A stretch of DNA of 64,000 bases from Sarcocystis neurona (GCA_000727475.1 KL647291.1:1801527-1865526); one strand, 5' to 3'; numbered from the stretch's first letter, positions 31,936 through 43,733 are shown. The notes: generated from the letters alone by a model not told the origin. Program-made: numbers and translations.

Positions 31936-34900
31936 CTGCAGCAGCAGCAGCAAGGAGGTCCAGCAGTGGATCGCTGCAAAGATATATACGCATATACATA
32001 TATGTAGAGAGAGAAAAAGGGAGAGAGAGAAAGGGAAGGAGGGGTAGAGAGAGATGTATGCATGCACTTCTATTTTAATTCGTATAAATCAATAGAGAAA
32101 GATACATATTCGTTCCATGGACCCTACTAGAAGTACAATTGTAGGGACATACGAAAAGAGAGAGAGAGACGCTCGCGGTCTCGGTGCGTGCTTCTCCAAC
32201 ATAGGGAGAGAGAAAGCGAGAGAAAGACAGGCAAGTAGCTAGACAAACGTTCTCCGCCTTGAAAATGTGGACGAGTTCCTGTGTGTGTATTTGACGGAGG
32301 AGTGTGTATGTGGGGCAGGTAGGAACTACGAGGGCAGCAGGAGCTGCGACGGCCCAGCAGCAGCAGCAGCAGTCCAGCCGCCGCTGGACGGTTGTCACAA
32401 CGAGCAGAAGAAGCAGCAGCAGAAGCAGTGGCAGCTGCAATATCGGAGCGGCAGCACCAGAACCCTCTTACAAGAAGAACGCCTGAGCGGCAGCGGGAAC
32501 CCGAGCAGAGCAGCGGCAGCAGCAAGACAAACCGCAGGCGACGCGGCAGAAGCAGCAGCATTCGTAAGAGCGGCATCCACATCGTGGACGCACCGCAGCA
32601 GCAAAAACAGTAGCAATAACAGAGGCAGCAGCAGGCGCCTGTTGTCCAGCAGGACGACTAGCTGTGTGCAGCAGCCAAAGAACAGCAGCACGGGCAGCTA
32701 GTAAGCAGCTATCGCTGTCACGGGGACGGAAGCAGCGACGCCGCACCCGCAGCCCCACAGCGCAGCTGCACTGGCCACGCGGCGGCTCCAACCACCAGCA
32801 GCATCTACGGCTCACGCCTGAGCAGAGCCAGCATCAACACGTGCGGCAACACACGGACAGCAACAGCAGCAGCAGGAGCCACCAGGAGAAGCAGTACCAA
32901 CGGCAGGAGCAGGACAAGCAGCAACAGTGGGAGCAACCCCGGCACCACAAGCGGCATCCTCAAGAGCACGACGAGCGTCCTCAGCACCAACGGCGCCACA
33001 GCCACAGACACGGGCAGCAGCAATCTCAATAATGGCAACCTCCTTCTCACCAGCAGCAGCAGCAGCAAGCTCAGGAGCAGAAGCAGCAGTGCGTCAGCAG
33101 CAGCAGCGGGGTCGTACTCAGCAGCAGCAGCAATAGGACTACCATCCGCAGCAACCGTCCCGGTACCCTCGCAGCCGCAGCGGCATGTCCAGAAGCAGCA
33201 GCATCTGAAGCAGCAGCAGGTACGGCCTCATAAGCCTGAGCAACAAGCTCGGAGGAAGAAATGCTTCAAAACCTGAATGCAATTGCAGGTCGCAGACAAA
33301 TAGCTTACCGTCTAGAAGCGCGTGGGTGTGCGACGCGGCACTGTGGCTCCACCAGCGCTGTTCCTCTATTAACTGAATGTACGCCCGTTCCACATCAAAG
33401 CAGCCGACGCTTAAGCAGCAACAGCAGCAAACGGAGGAGGGAGAGAGCAATAGGGAGGGCGAGGATGACGCAGCACGAGAGGTCAGCTGCACCTGCTGCT
33501 CCGTAGACTCCAAACCGGGCTGCAAGTGCGGCTGCCGCGCAGTCGCTTTTGTATCCGCCAAGCAGCGCTGCTGCTGCTGTAGCTGCTGCTGCTGTTGATG
33601 CTGCTGCTGTAGCTGCTGCTGTCGTTGCTGCTGCTGATGCTGCTGAGACTGCTCGTGCAGGAACAAGGTGCTGCCCTGCTGCTGCAGGAGGGGACGCTGT
33701 GCGTCCCTCTGCTTCTGTTGGCCTTGTAGCAGCCCCTGCTTCTGTGGCTGCTGCTGCAGTGGTTGCTCCCGATGGGAAGCTGCGTCCTGCTGCTCCTGTG
33801 TACTTCGTCGCTGCGCTTGTGACACATGTGAAACCTTCTGCTGCGTTCCTTGGTGCTGCTGTTGCTGTTGCTGATGCGGCAAGGCCACACACTGGCGCTG
33901 CTCTTCCAGAGCTTGCTGCCGCCTCAAAGCATGGTGCTGTTGTTGCTGAGCTCGGTACTGCGCCTGCGGCAGAGCGGAGTGTAGCTGCGAGACACGGCGC
34001 TGCTCCGGCTGCAGCGGAGCTTGGTACTGCGGTTGCTGCTGCGGTACCGGAGCCCGCTGCTCCTGCAGCGGGACTTGGTGCTGCTGCAGGTGCGGCCGCA
34101 GATACGGCTGCTGGTAGTGGTGCTGTTGCTGAAAGAAACTTGGTGCTGCTTCGAGTTGCCGTGGTGACTGTTCTTCGTTCGTCCGCAGCTGCGCAAGCTC
34201 CTCAGAGGTGGCAACTATGTGGCTGCTGCTGCTGTCAGCCCTCGCGGCATCGTCTGCGTGGCCGCTGCTGCTGCTGCGGCAGCTACCGTAGTACGTGGAG
34301 CGGGTGCCGCAGCTGTTTCTGCTACCAGTGTTACCGCACTTGTCGCTGCGGTGGCTGAAGGCAGCGGTTGACACGCTGCAGCATCTGACGCTGTTGCAGC
34401 TGCTGCTGTTGTCGTTGCTGCAGTAACTGCTGCAACTGCTGCTGGTGGTGGTCCTGCTGTTTGGACCGTTGCTGGTACTGGCGTCCCACTCCACACGCGC
34501 TCCATCGCCAGCCGAGTCGACTGCATGCAAAATATCGTTAAGGTCCTCAGCAGAAATTTCCCCACAACGGCCCCTGCTGCTCCTCCGCCTGCTGCTACTT
34601 CTTCTGTAGAATCTGCTGCTGCCGGTGCTACTGCTGCTGTCGCTGCTGCTGCTGCTGTCGCTGCTCTTAGTATCGCTGCCTCCGCTACTGCCGTTCCTGC
34701 TGCTTCCGCCACTGCTGCTCCTGCTGCTACTGCTGCTGCCGTTCTTGCGGCTGTTGCTGCCATCATCCTTGCTGCTGTTCCTGTCGTCGCACCTGCTGTA
34801 GCTGGTGTCACTACTGCTACTGCCAATTGTTCTGCTGCTGCTGCTGCCAGCTTGCTCGTTCCTATCAGGCGCTCCGTTTATATTGCTGTTGAAAACGCTG

Positions 34901-37900
34901 CTGCAGCCTACTAGTACAGGACGGCTGCTGCTGCTGGCCGCAAGCTGTCCGTCCTCACAATCACCACTGCTGCTGATCCTCTGACCATCGTCCCAACTGC
35001 AGCTGCTGCCTTTGCTATCGTACCATCTGCTGCTGCTACTACTCCCCCTGTCCGTCCCATTGACGCTCCTGCTGCTACTGCTGGTGGCGCTGTAGACACC
35101 GCTCCCGCTGCTATATGGCCAGGTGCTGGTGCTGCAGCAGCCGGTCGTCACGCTCGGGGGGATGCTGCTGCTCTGCGAAGACGTGACAGTTCCTCCTCCT
35201 TCATAGCCAGTGCATATAAAGGGTCCACGCACGTGCTGCTCTGCAGATCCGCAGCAACGCTGCCCGGGCTGCCTCATAGAAGCAGAGCAGCAGCGCCAGT
35301 GCTGCTGCACTACACCGCCACTACATAACGCTTCCGGCTGCTGCTGTTGCTTCATCCGGCTCCACTGCGCGACTTCCTCTGTCATTTCACGTAGCCGCTG
35401 CTGAAGCAGCTGCTGCGCGTGCGCCGCCCGCTGCTTCTGCCCGATAACCTGCGTGTGCTGAGTCTGCTGCCGATGCAATTGACCCTGCTGCTGCTGCGTG
35501 GACTGCTGCGGCTGCTGCTTGTTGCGGTGCTGCTGTTGCCACTTCGTGTCCGGCTGGCACTGCTGCACTTCAGGGGGGAGCTGTCGCTTGCAGTAAAGAA
35601 TTTTTCCGAGTATGTGGAACAGAGATAACTTCTCCTCTTTCATCTGTAGTACAGCCGCAGCTGCCGTGCTGCCGTATTCTTTGTTTTTTTCTCCCTCTGC
35701 TGCCTGCTGTTGTTGCGGCACTGCTGCTGCAGCTGCCTCTGGAAGCTCTTCTGGAGTTCCTACGCCAGCCGCGGGTGCGGCTGCTCCTTCTGCTGCCGAA
35801 TCTGGACACGCCGCGGCTGCTGCCGCTCCTGACGCAGGAGGGCAAGCAGCAGCCCCTGCAGGATGCAAGTCATCAGCTTCATGTTCGTGCTCCACGTATA
35901 CCTGCGAGAAAAATTTATTCTTCAAACGACGACGACCTCTTCTCCCCGCCTGAGGAAGAATGCGTCTCTCCAGTGTCCCTGCTACTCCGGCCCCTGATAC
36001 TTCTGCTGCTGCTGCTGCTGGCTCGGTGCCTGTGTCTGCTGCTTCTCTTGGTTCTCCACCTGATGCTGCTGCTGCAGATGCGCCCCCTCTTCCTTCTGCC
36101 GCTCCTGCTGTTCTTCGTGCCGCATCTCCCTGAAAGGCTGCTGTTGCTGCTGCAGTTGGCCAAGGCATGGGCCTAACGCCTGCAGTAGCAAACTGCAAGG
36201 CAATGACCGCGTGGCGTAGGTCTCCACGACTCGCCTGCCAGATGGCTTCTAGGTCTACGGCTGGCGGCACCTCGGCTCCTCGCAGGGCCTTTCGCATAGC
36301 AGCAGCTGCTGTCGCTGCAGCAGACGACCTCGAACCCGTTCGGGTCGCCACTGCAGCAGCACTGGCCTCTGCCGCTGCCGCAGCAGCAGCAGGACAGGAA
36401 AACGACAGGAGGTTCTCCAGCAGTAGCAAGCGCAGCAGATGCTGTTGGAGCTGCAAACCGAAGAAACACGCACAAATGCAGTACGCTCGGCAAATACCTG
36501 TGCGCAAGCAATCTGGATGCAAATACACACACAAATACATATGTACGCATGCACAGACATATATACGTATATATAGACTTATGGGCTCACACACATGGAC
36601 GTACCCGTAGATATCCATATACGTATATAAATATATATACACACGTTTACAAATTTACGTATAAGTACACATTTGATTCTACATCGACGTTTGTATACAG
36701 GAACGACGGGTGTAATGGACAGACACCACTGTAGCATAAACAGTCACGAATACGCACCTACACGTGTACCTATATATATGCATTCTTTCTGCGTAGTCGT
36801 GAAGTCACATGTACATATATATATACTTATAAATAAGGTATACATACGTATACATATACACATATGCACCTATATATGAATGTATCTACACGCACCAGTA
36901 TGGTGTACATAGGCATATATATATACATATATATGTGTATACATACATACATATACGTACACACCTTTGTACATATATATATATATATATGTATAACGAT
37001 GGCGGACTTCTATTATGGCTCATTGGCACTTGCCAAAGAGGGACTACGCACACAACAAGTAGGATATCACAAAATGTATAAGCATTCATGCGTAGGGGGG
37101 AATGTCAGGCAGTGAGGACACGTGAGGACGGTATCTACAGCTTTATGCCACATACCTGTACTATACATATATATAGATATATATATACACGGCGTAATAG
37201 TATCCTATATATACATGTATGTACGTATACCCACATATGCACATGCGTATATACACGGGGTATGAAGATGCAAATAATATACTACATATATATATAGAGA
37301 GAGACACACGCATGCACATATACATATATATAGGGGGGACGAAAATGCAAATAATACTGTATATATATATATATCTAGTCACGCGCATGCCTATATGTAT
37401 GTAGGGGGTATGAAGACGCAAACAACATTACAAATATACATGTACGTATATATCCTTACACGCGCGTACGTATACACGCGAGTTATATAGATGCAAATAA
37501 TATATTATATGGCTATGTGTATACACGCACGCATACGTATACGAGGTATGACGATGCAGAGAATATCTTCGCGTGTATACACATGCGTATATGTATGCAA
37601 GAAATGGCCAGCGCGAGCAAGAAACAGGCGCAGGGGGGGCAGCAACAGCAGCAACCAGATAGGTACGAGCACAAGAAGAAGAAGCGGCAGCAGCAGGGGG
37701 AAGACGAGATAACGAAGGAGACAAGAAGGAGAAGATGCAGCAGCAGCAGCAGCGGGGAGAGGAGAGAAGAAGCAGTGGTCGCGGCCTGTGATGGGAGTAA
37801 GGGAGACCAGTAGCGGGTGCTGCTGCTGCAGGACGAAGCGGAGGATAGGCGACGGAGATGGACAACCGCGTATTCAGCACAGATAGGAACAGGACAAAAA

Positions 37901-40900
37901 TGCAGCAGCAGCAGCAGCCTGACAAAACGGTGGAAGGGACTCACGCCGAGCAACAGCAGCAGCAGCGAGAGGACGAGAAAGCAGGATAGACGCAGCAACA
38001 ACAGCAGCAGAACGAGCAAAGAGCAGCAGCGACGGGAAACTAACAGAGAAACAGCAGCAAAGGAGCGGGGAGAAACCAACAAGACGAGAATGAGTAGGAG
38101 GAGGAGAACGACGCAGAGCAGCGCCAGCCACAGGAGGAAGAAGGCGCAGCAGGCAAAACACGACAGAGAGGCAGCTGCACCAGCGAAGGCGCAGGGCGCT
38201 GGGGCGGTTGCCGAAGTAACGCCCAGCTTCCCCTTCTCTCTTTCGCTTCCTTATTTCTGTGTGCACGCACAAGTTGTACTCATGCGCCTACATATTGATA
38301 CGCAGGTACACACATGTACGTGCATACGCGTGTATACGCACAAACATAGGTTTGTGCATGTATGTACTGATTATGTATTCATACAAAGACACGTATGTAC
38401 GAATAGCAGCAACTGGTGCAGTACATATACATATATATATATTGTAAGTATACGTGTCAGCATACAAAGGCAGGCAGGTATGCATGAACACGTGCATATA
38501 TATACATATATATAGAGAGAGAGACGTATATACGTGTGTGTATATGTACGTACGCGTAGAACGAATTGGTGCAACAAGCAGTACCGCAGCGTATGTATTT
38601 CCATACATATGTACATATATATATATATGTGTACGCAGAGAGAGAGAACGAAAGAAAGGAAGACACACACAGACACAGCACATATATCTAAAGGTGACAA
38701 GCACCGTTGCTGCAGCGTGTGACCAGCAACGGGACGGTTTAGTCGCTTGCCTTTGTGAAAGGGACGGGATTAAGTTTCAAAAGAATGACGCCGGAGTGCG
38801 GTTGCTGCAGCTGCGGCAGCATGCGGTGCAACAGCAGGTGCTCTTCACGCGCTTCGCCTACGCAAATAACGAGGGGCTGTTGTAGAATTGCTCCTTCTGC
38901 TGCTCCTCGTCGTGTCTCAGGTGCGCAGCTACTGCTGACGCAGCTGTCTCTGTATCCAGGCCCGCTGCTGCTGCTGCTGCAGGGACTGGTGTTGCCCGTC
39001 TGACCGCTGCTGCTGTGGCTAAGTTCCCTGCTGTTGCTGATGTTACACGCGTCGCTGTTGCTTTCGCCCTCGCTACTGCCGCAGAGAGGAGCAGCAGGAG
39101 GCAGGCGTCGCCGCTGTCTCAGCAGCAGCACCTCGAAATGCTCGCGCACACGCCTCACGAAGAGAGGGGAATGCCGCAGCAGCGTCAGCGGCAGGTGCTG
39201 CAGCAGAGCCACAGACCGAGGAAGCTCCGACGCAGCACGGACAGGAAAATCAGAGGCAGCAGCAGCAGCGCAAGAAGCAGCAGCAGCGCAAGAAGCCGCA
39301 GCAGCCGACGCCAACGAGGAGGCAGGAGAGGCAGCTGGAGCAACAGACGCCGGAGGAGTGGCAACAGCAGCAGCAGCGCCCACACGTCTGCGGCGCCGAG
39401 GTGGTTCTGCGTGAGAATGGGAGCGCGTCGCTTCAAAAGAAGCCACAGCAGGAGGCGGCGGGGCAGATAAAGAAGCAGATGAAAAGGGAGCAGAAGAAGA
39501 AGCGACAGAAGGAGGAGCAGCAGGTAGGGTCGCAAAGCCTCTTCGAGTTGCTCCACCAGCAGCAGCAGCAGCTTGACAGAGGGACGCGGAGTTCGGCAAC
39601 GCGAAGGTGGGCAGTGGCGTTCGCTGCTGTGACTCACGTAAGAACTCGAGAAGCGACTCTCCCAAAGAGGAGTCTGCTGAAGAAGAAGCAGCAGCAGCAC
39701 CGGCTGAACGATGCAGCTGGTGCTGCAGCAGAGAGTCTCTCCTGCTGCTGGCGCCTCTGCAGCCGATTCTCGTTGCGCGCGCCGCAGCTTCTTCGCTCCA
39801 CATTACCACGCGAAGGCCCAGTGCAGCAGCGACCACTCGAACAAGCGTCTGCTTGCCGCATCCGCTAGGACCCTGCACGACGCAGATCAGGGGAGGCTGC
39901 TGCTGCCGCGGCTGTTTCTCCTTCTCTGCGGTATCTTGGTCTGTCGAATCCCCCTCGCTACACGTTGCAGAGCTTTGCCAGACATCCCCGCGTGCTGCTT
40001 CCCCGCTTGGCGGCATGCTCGCCCTCCTCGTGCTGCTACCGCCACTGTCACCTCTGCCGCTGCTGCTGCTGCAATCGCCAGGAGGCAGCGTCGTCCCGTT
40101 GCTGGTCCTGTGTCCGCTTCCACCGGCCCGACACCCGCCGCCACTGCTGTCAATCTTGCTGCTGCTGCCCTCCCGTACCTCACTGCTGCTGCTGCTGCCG
40201 CAGTCACTGTCTTCGTCCTCGCAACGCCGAACCCCTCCACGCCGGCTGCTGTCGCTCTTGTTTCTGGTGTTGCTGCTCCACGGCGAGGATGAGGGATGAG
40301 AACGAGGAGGAGGAGCACCAGCAGCAACGGCAGCAAAGCCGCTGGAAGACGAAGGCTGGCTACGCTTTCTCTTGCAACGCGGCGCCTGCCATCTGTTGCG
40401 TCCAGTCGAATGTCGGTCTCCGTCCGTCCTCTTCAACAACGCTACTTGTGAGCCACCAAGAAAAACCTGCTCTTCCTGCTCTTCCTGCTGAGGCTCCTCA
40501 CGGTGCTGCTGCCCGTGTGGTTCCTGCTGCAGCTGTTGCTGCTGCTGCTGTTGCTGCTGCTGCTGTTGCTGCTGCTGTCGTTGCTGCCGCTGGAGCTGCT
40601 GTCGCTGGCACTGCTGCCGCTGGGGCTGCTGCTGTCTTGAAGCTGGAGCAAAGGGGCGTAGAAAGGCAAGCACCTGTTCTATCTTCTGCACGGGGTGCAG
40701 CAGCTCCTCGACGCATTGAGGTCTATACTTCTCAGTCCAGCACTGCAAAGCCATGCCCGGTGTATCTGCTGCTGCTGGTGCGACTACTGCTGCTTCGGTT
40801 GCTGCTACTCTTCCTGCTCCTGCACGGCACGGCGTCCCTGCTTCCGCGGTCGCTGGTGCAGCTTCCGCTCTTGCTGCTATTCTCGCTGCCCTTGCGGCTG

Positions 40901-43733
40901 CTCTGCCTGACGCTGCAGCTGTAGCAGTTGTTCCTACATCTGCTGCTCCCGGTATAGTGGAAACCGCTGCAGCACTGGTACCAGCTGCTGACGCTGCGGC
41001 TGCTGGAACAGCCGGTGTCCCCGCTGTAGCTGCTGCTGCTGCTCTGGCTGTTGGTGAGGACGCTGTCATCCTCGGGGTTGATCGATGCCGTGCTGCTGCG
41101 CTCACCTGTGGGGTTACTGGAGTGAAGTCTGCCGCTGTCTCTCCTCCTGCTTCTCCCGCCGCTGTCCCTGTTGAGCCTGCTGCTGCTGCAGGAGAGGTGG
41201 TGCGCAGGGAATCGGCGCCCGCAGCAGCTGTTGCTGCTGTGGACGAGGGGAACGGAAAAGCTGCCGCAGCATTAGGTTGCGGCTGTTGATGGGGGTGTTG
41301 CTGCTGCTGTTCCACGCGCAGGCCTCTGCTATTCGCAGTACGAGTGAAGGAGAGATGCTGCAGCAACGGCTCCCCTCCGCACTCGCCGTTCTTCTGAGGC
41401 GAGACAACGAGCGAAGGAGGCGGGCTGCTGCTACCGTTGATGCCCCGCATCATGCTGCTGCCACTGTTACGATCCTCTGTGCGACAGCTGCTGGTGCTGC
41501 CACTCTTTCCACCTCTGCTGCGCCTGCTCCCGCTGCAAAGGAGTGGACTCACGCTCCTACAATAATGGCTGCTGCGACTCTGACTCCTGCTGCTTCTTTT
41601 GGTCTGGCTACCGCTGCTGCTGCTGTGGCTGCTGCTGCTGCTGTGGCTGCTGCTGCTGCTGCTATTGCTGCTGCTGTTGCGGCCGCAGTTGCTGCTGGGG
41701 TTGCTGCTCGAGGAAGAGGAGGAGGAGTTTATAAGTGCCTCTGCAGCTTCAGTGAGAAAGCAAAAGCTGTCTTGCCTCCGCGGTCTGCCTGCTGCTGTTA
41801 TTATTCTGCAGCAGCTGTCTGGCGTCATTTCTGTGCAGCTGCTGCCTCTGCGGGAGCGGGTGACGGAGAAACGACGTCTGCTTGTCCTACTACCGCTGTC
41901 TCGACAGGAGAGCGCGCCTTGCTTCTCTTTTTCCTCCTCCTCGCTGCTCTGCTCAAGTGTTAAGTCACATAACGTGGCGCCAGTTGCTGCTGCTTCTTGC
42001 CGCGCAGCTTGCTGCGCCTGCTGGTTCACTGCCAGGGCTGGCGCCGCTGCTGCAGGAGTCACGAGAAGAGGCACTGCAGCAGAGTTCTCCCCTCCACCTG
42101 CTGGTGTGTCTCTTGCAGCTGGTGCACATGGTGCTGCTGTTGCCGCTGCACGTGACAGAACCGTTGCTGCCGCGTGCCGTGCGGCGGGTGTTGGAGAGCA
42201 CGTAGGTGCCGCTGCATCTCCTATCACTGCTGCTGCTGCTGCACGTGGTGTTTCAACGGCTACCGCCGCTGCTGCCGCAGAAGTGCCTCCCGTAGAAGAC
42301 GCCGCTGTTGCTGCCTTTGAAACACCTGCTGCGGCTGCCGTCCGCTTGACGGACGCTGTCCCCGGTGAAGCAGCTGCTTCCGCTCGAGACGCAGCTGCCG
42401 CTGCTGCTACTGGAGAGGCTGCAGCTCTTGTGATTGTGGAGAAGGCAGACGGTGCTGCATGCGCTAAGAGAGAAGCAGCGGCAGAGGACGAGGCTCTGCC
42501 AAGTGAAGGTCTCCGACGCACAGGCGTTCGGGTGTATGTATCCCCGCGCAGCGTGGCGTTATCCTGCAGGTGCGTTGTTATCGCACACACAGCAGGGCTC
42601 CCGTCTGGTGCTTCTGGTGCATTTTCTCGAGCTCGTGCTGCTCTCGTTGCTGCTGCTGTAGGCGCTGCAGTCTCTGTCGCTGTCATCCGGCTGCGCTCGT
42701 CCAGCAGTGCTGCTGCGCCGCGCCCAACAGGCGATCCCTCGCTGCTTCTTCTGCTGCACCCAGGCGTGCTGCTCCTGCTGCCGCTTGCGTGTAAAAGGGT
42801 CCACGGCGAACTGCGACTCCCACAATAGTAAGTTCCAGCAAATTCTTCTTGTATCACGACCTGCTGCTGCTGTGGCGCATGCACCCCTTGCGGAAGAGAC
42901 TCTTGCTGCTGCGGTCGACGCTCATTTTGCGAGAGCGGGATGTGGTGCTGCTGCTCTCCAGTTGTCACGTCCACGTGTGCGCTCCCCTGTTGTTGCTTTG
43001 AACGCTGCTCCTGCAACACCGGTTTCTCCTGTTGTAGCTGGAAACCATCCTGCGGCTGCTGAGGGAGGAGTGGCTCCTGTGAAGCCTTCTGCGCAAACGA
43101 TTCGTCCACCGGCTGCTGCTGCCACTGCTGCCACTGTTTCCGTTGCAGCTGCACTGTTGGTTGCTGCTGCACGCACTCCTGCCGCAGGGGCGACTGCTGC
43201 AGCAGGGGCGACTGCCGCAGGCTCTGCTGCATCCGGTTCTGCTGCTGCCGGTGCAGTGGCTGATGGACGCAGCCGGCGTTGCCAGAGGACTGAGTGTGTT
43301 GAGACGCACCAACGCGAGGTGTTTTGCTATTCCGCAGCACAGAGGGCGACATATCGTCTAAACCCTGCAGTGCCTGACAACGTGGCGAGGAGAGCACCAG
43401 AAGAGCAGCAGCTGTGCGCTGTTTGCTGCTAGTCCTGCTGCGTCCATCCTGTGTGTGAGTTACGCAGCTTGCAGTAGCATTCTCCACGCCCAGCTGTTGT
43501 TGAGGGTGCTGCAGGCTCGCCTGTTGCGGCAGCAGCTGCAAAAGAGGCTGCCCCGTCTGCGTCTTAGATTGTGGGTGCTGCTGAACGTGCGGCTGCGGCT
43601 GCTGGTAGTAGCTGGGCGGTTGGTACTGCTCCTCGCGCTGCTGCTTCTGCTGCGTGTTACGTATACACTGCTCGTGCTCCTGCTGAACGTGCGCCTCCTG
43701 CTTCCGGTGACGCTGTTGCTGGTCCGGCTGCAT
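26747..43733 (-). CDS. RAD17: RAD17-like checkpoint clamp loader (multi-exon, giant insertions)
   Basis: Rad17 pairs with RFC2-5 to load the 9-1-1 clamp on damaged DNA in the nucleus. Conserved blocks occur in family order on the minus strand: CWTEKYRPQCVEELLHPVQK (from 40751); P-loop GPSGCGKQT (39872-39846); a Walker B-like block (39206-39189); LVICVGEA and LKLNPVPFTK (ends 38751); SRGDLRHAVIALQFA (sensor 2, about 36.2 kb); LFHILGKILYCKRQLPP (about 35.6 kb); LLQNYVFFFSDADDAAAAAA then HFAFADA (about 31.0-30.9 kb), matching LHQNYIDFF and FADI of human RAD17; FFFAFRRSLH (30.5 kb); EVLPHVTLL (27.5 kb); and an acidic tail. Between them are Gln, Ser and Ala insertions, the largest about 900 residues. 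Proposed introns: 38750-36451 (GC-AG), about 35316-34215, and 33308-31936 (phase 1). The start is unsure: M43733, M40754 or an upstream exon. The domain identity is firm; exon limits are partly inferred. Confidence 0.85.
31936..33308 (-). other. proposed RAD17 intron, phase 1
   Basis: A strong donor GACG|GTAAGC (boundary 33309/33308) and a pyrimidine/CTG-rich acceptor GCTGCTGCAG (boundary 31936/31935) join ALLD-G to LCSSFLWH in frame. Inside are AT microsatellite and GAGA patches (31975-32260) and CTG triplets on the coding strand (32340-33150), the usual intron character here. A competing acceptor at 31974 gives the wrong phase for the downstream frame. Confidence 0.55.
33309..34214 (-). CDS. 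RAD17: RAD17 internal exon, Gln-rich
   Basis: The exon starts after a CACATAG acceptor with VATSEELAQLRTNEEQSPRQ, continues through a long Gln tract, and ends with CFDVERAYIQLIEEQRWWSH and SAASHTHALLDG before the GTAAGC donor. The end segment is ordinary peptide and phase-matches the next exon. The stretch has no obvious match to human RAD17 and is probably a lineage insertion between the lid and the C-terminal helical domain. An alternative acceptor CTTAAG near 33410 would shorten it to the final 33 residues. Confidence 0.5.
34215..35316 (-). other. Ser/Asn-coding repeat tract, probable RAD17 intron
   Basis: On the coding strand this is AGC/CAG-rich and fully open, but it reads almost only Ser, Asn, Gly and Arg in the RAD17 frame. 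Its flanks are a possible donor (GGCG|GTGTAG near 35316) and an acceptor (CACATAG at 34215). Either it is an intron, or it is a roughly 360-residue Ser-rich insertion in the protein. Unlike other introns here it is CAG- rather than CTG-rich on the coding strand, so the coding option stays open. Confidence 0.35.
35317..36450 (-). CDS. RAD17: RAD17 exon with sensor 2/lid region and KILYCKR motif
   Basis: After the acceptor TTCGGTTTGCAG the exon reads LQQHLLRLLLLENLLSF, then Ala-rich sequence and VDLEAIWQASRGDLRHAVIA to LQFA, the helix carrying the sensor 2 arginine of clamp loaders (human GDIRSAINSLQF). Farther on, KLSLFHILGKILYCKRQLPP matches the diagnostic LFRALGKILYCKR of Rad17. Two Ala/Gly-rich insertions and a Gln-rich tail separate these blocks. 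The exon follows the proposed GC-AG intron in phase 0. Confidence 0.8.
37190..37580. repeat. degenerate roughly 75-bp minisatellite, five copies
   Basis: A core related to GAAGATGCAAATAATAT recurs with ATGCAA or its equivalent at 37268, 37345, 37416, 37491 and 37554 (spacings 77, 71, 75 and 63). AT- and GTAC-rich DNA lies between. It sits inside the proposed RAD17 intron. Confidence 0.75.
38280..38690. repeat. AT-rich microsatellite in RAD17 intron
   Basis: TATACATATA, ACGTATGTAC and GAGAGA repeats next to the proposed GC donor. Confidence 0.65.
38751..40754 (-). CDS. RAD17: RAD17 AAA+ ATPase domain exon
   Basis: From M40754 the frame reads ALQCWTEKYRPQCVEELLHP then VQKIEQVLAFLRPFAP, the start of the Rad17/RFC-like AAA+ module. 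A Gln run (about 40600-40520) and Ser/Arg-rich sequence come before PLICVVQGPSGCGKQTLVRV. The next block, VALLQHLPLTLL, stands where human RAD17 has ILVEDLPNQF. QQPLVICVGEAREEHLL and GVILLKLNPVPFTK then match the sensor 1 region and NPVAPT. Two key positions look altered: Gln replaces the Ser/Thr of the P-loop, and Gln-His replaces the acidic pair of Walker B. The exon is open upstream of M40754, so the protein may start earlier. Confidence 0.8.
40755..43733 (-). CDS. RAD17: RAD17 N-terminal extension, partly coding
   Basis: The same frame is open to M43733. Its first part (43733-42840) is ordinary Gln-rich peptide including SSPRCQALQGLDDMSPSVLR and SQNERRPQQQESLPQG. From 42825 to 42560 a different frame is the natural one (LWESQFAVDPFTRKRQQEQH then AWVQQKKQRGIACWARR), so a splice or frame change occurs near 42840. 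Near 41980-41760 the main frame again reads ordinary peptide (LCDLTLEQSSEEEEKEKQGA). Between are Ala- or Ser-only tracts that may be introns. It is probably 5' sequence of RAD17, but could be a separate upstream gene. Confidence 0.4.

Larger units (their letters stand above)
36451..38750 (-). other. proposed 2.3-kb RAD17 intron with GC-AG boundaries
   Basis: The upstream exon ends CCTTTCACAAAG (PFTK) at 38751 and the next bases are GCAAGC, close to the GC-donor consensus. The acceptor CGGTTTGCAG ends at 36451. Joining them in phase 0 gives NPVPFTK-LQQHLLRL, which fits the Rad17 alignment without gap. No GT donor nearby preserves PFTK. The intron holds AT microsatellites, a roughly 75-bp minisatellite (37257-37575) and a CTG-rich patch on the coding strand (37620-38200). 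Confidence 0.5.

Noticed and set aside
40753..42828. Plus-strand Ala/Leu-rich frames of 178 and 409 codons
   Set aside because: They lie antisense to the N-terminal part of RAD17, consist of triplet translations, and show no homology.
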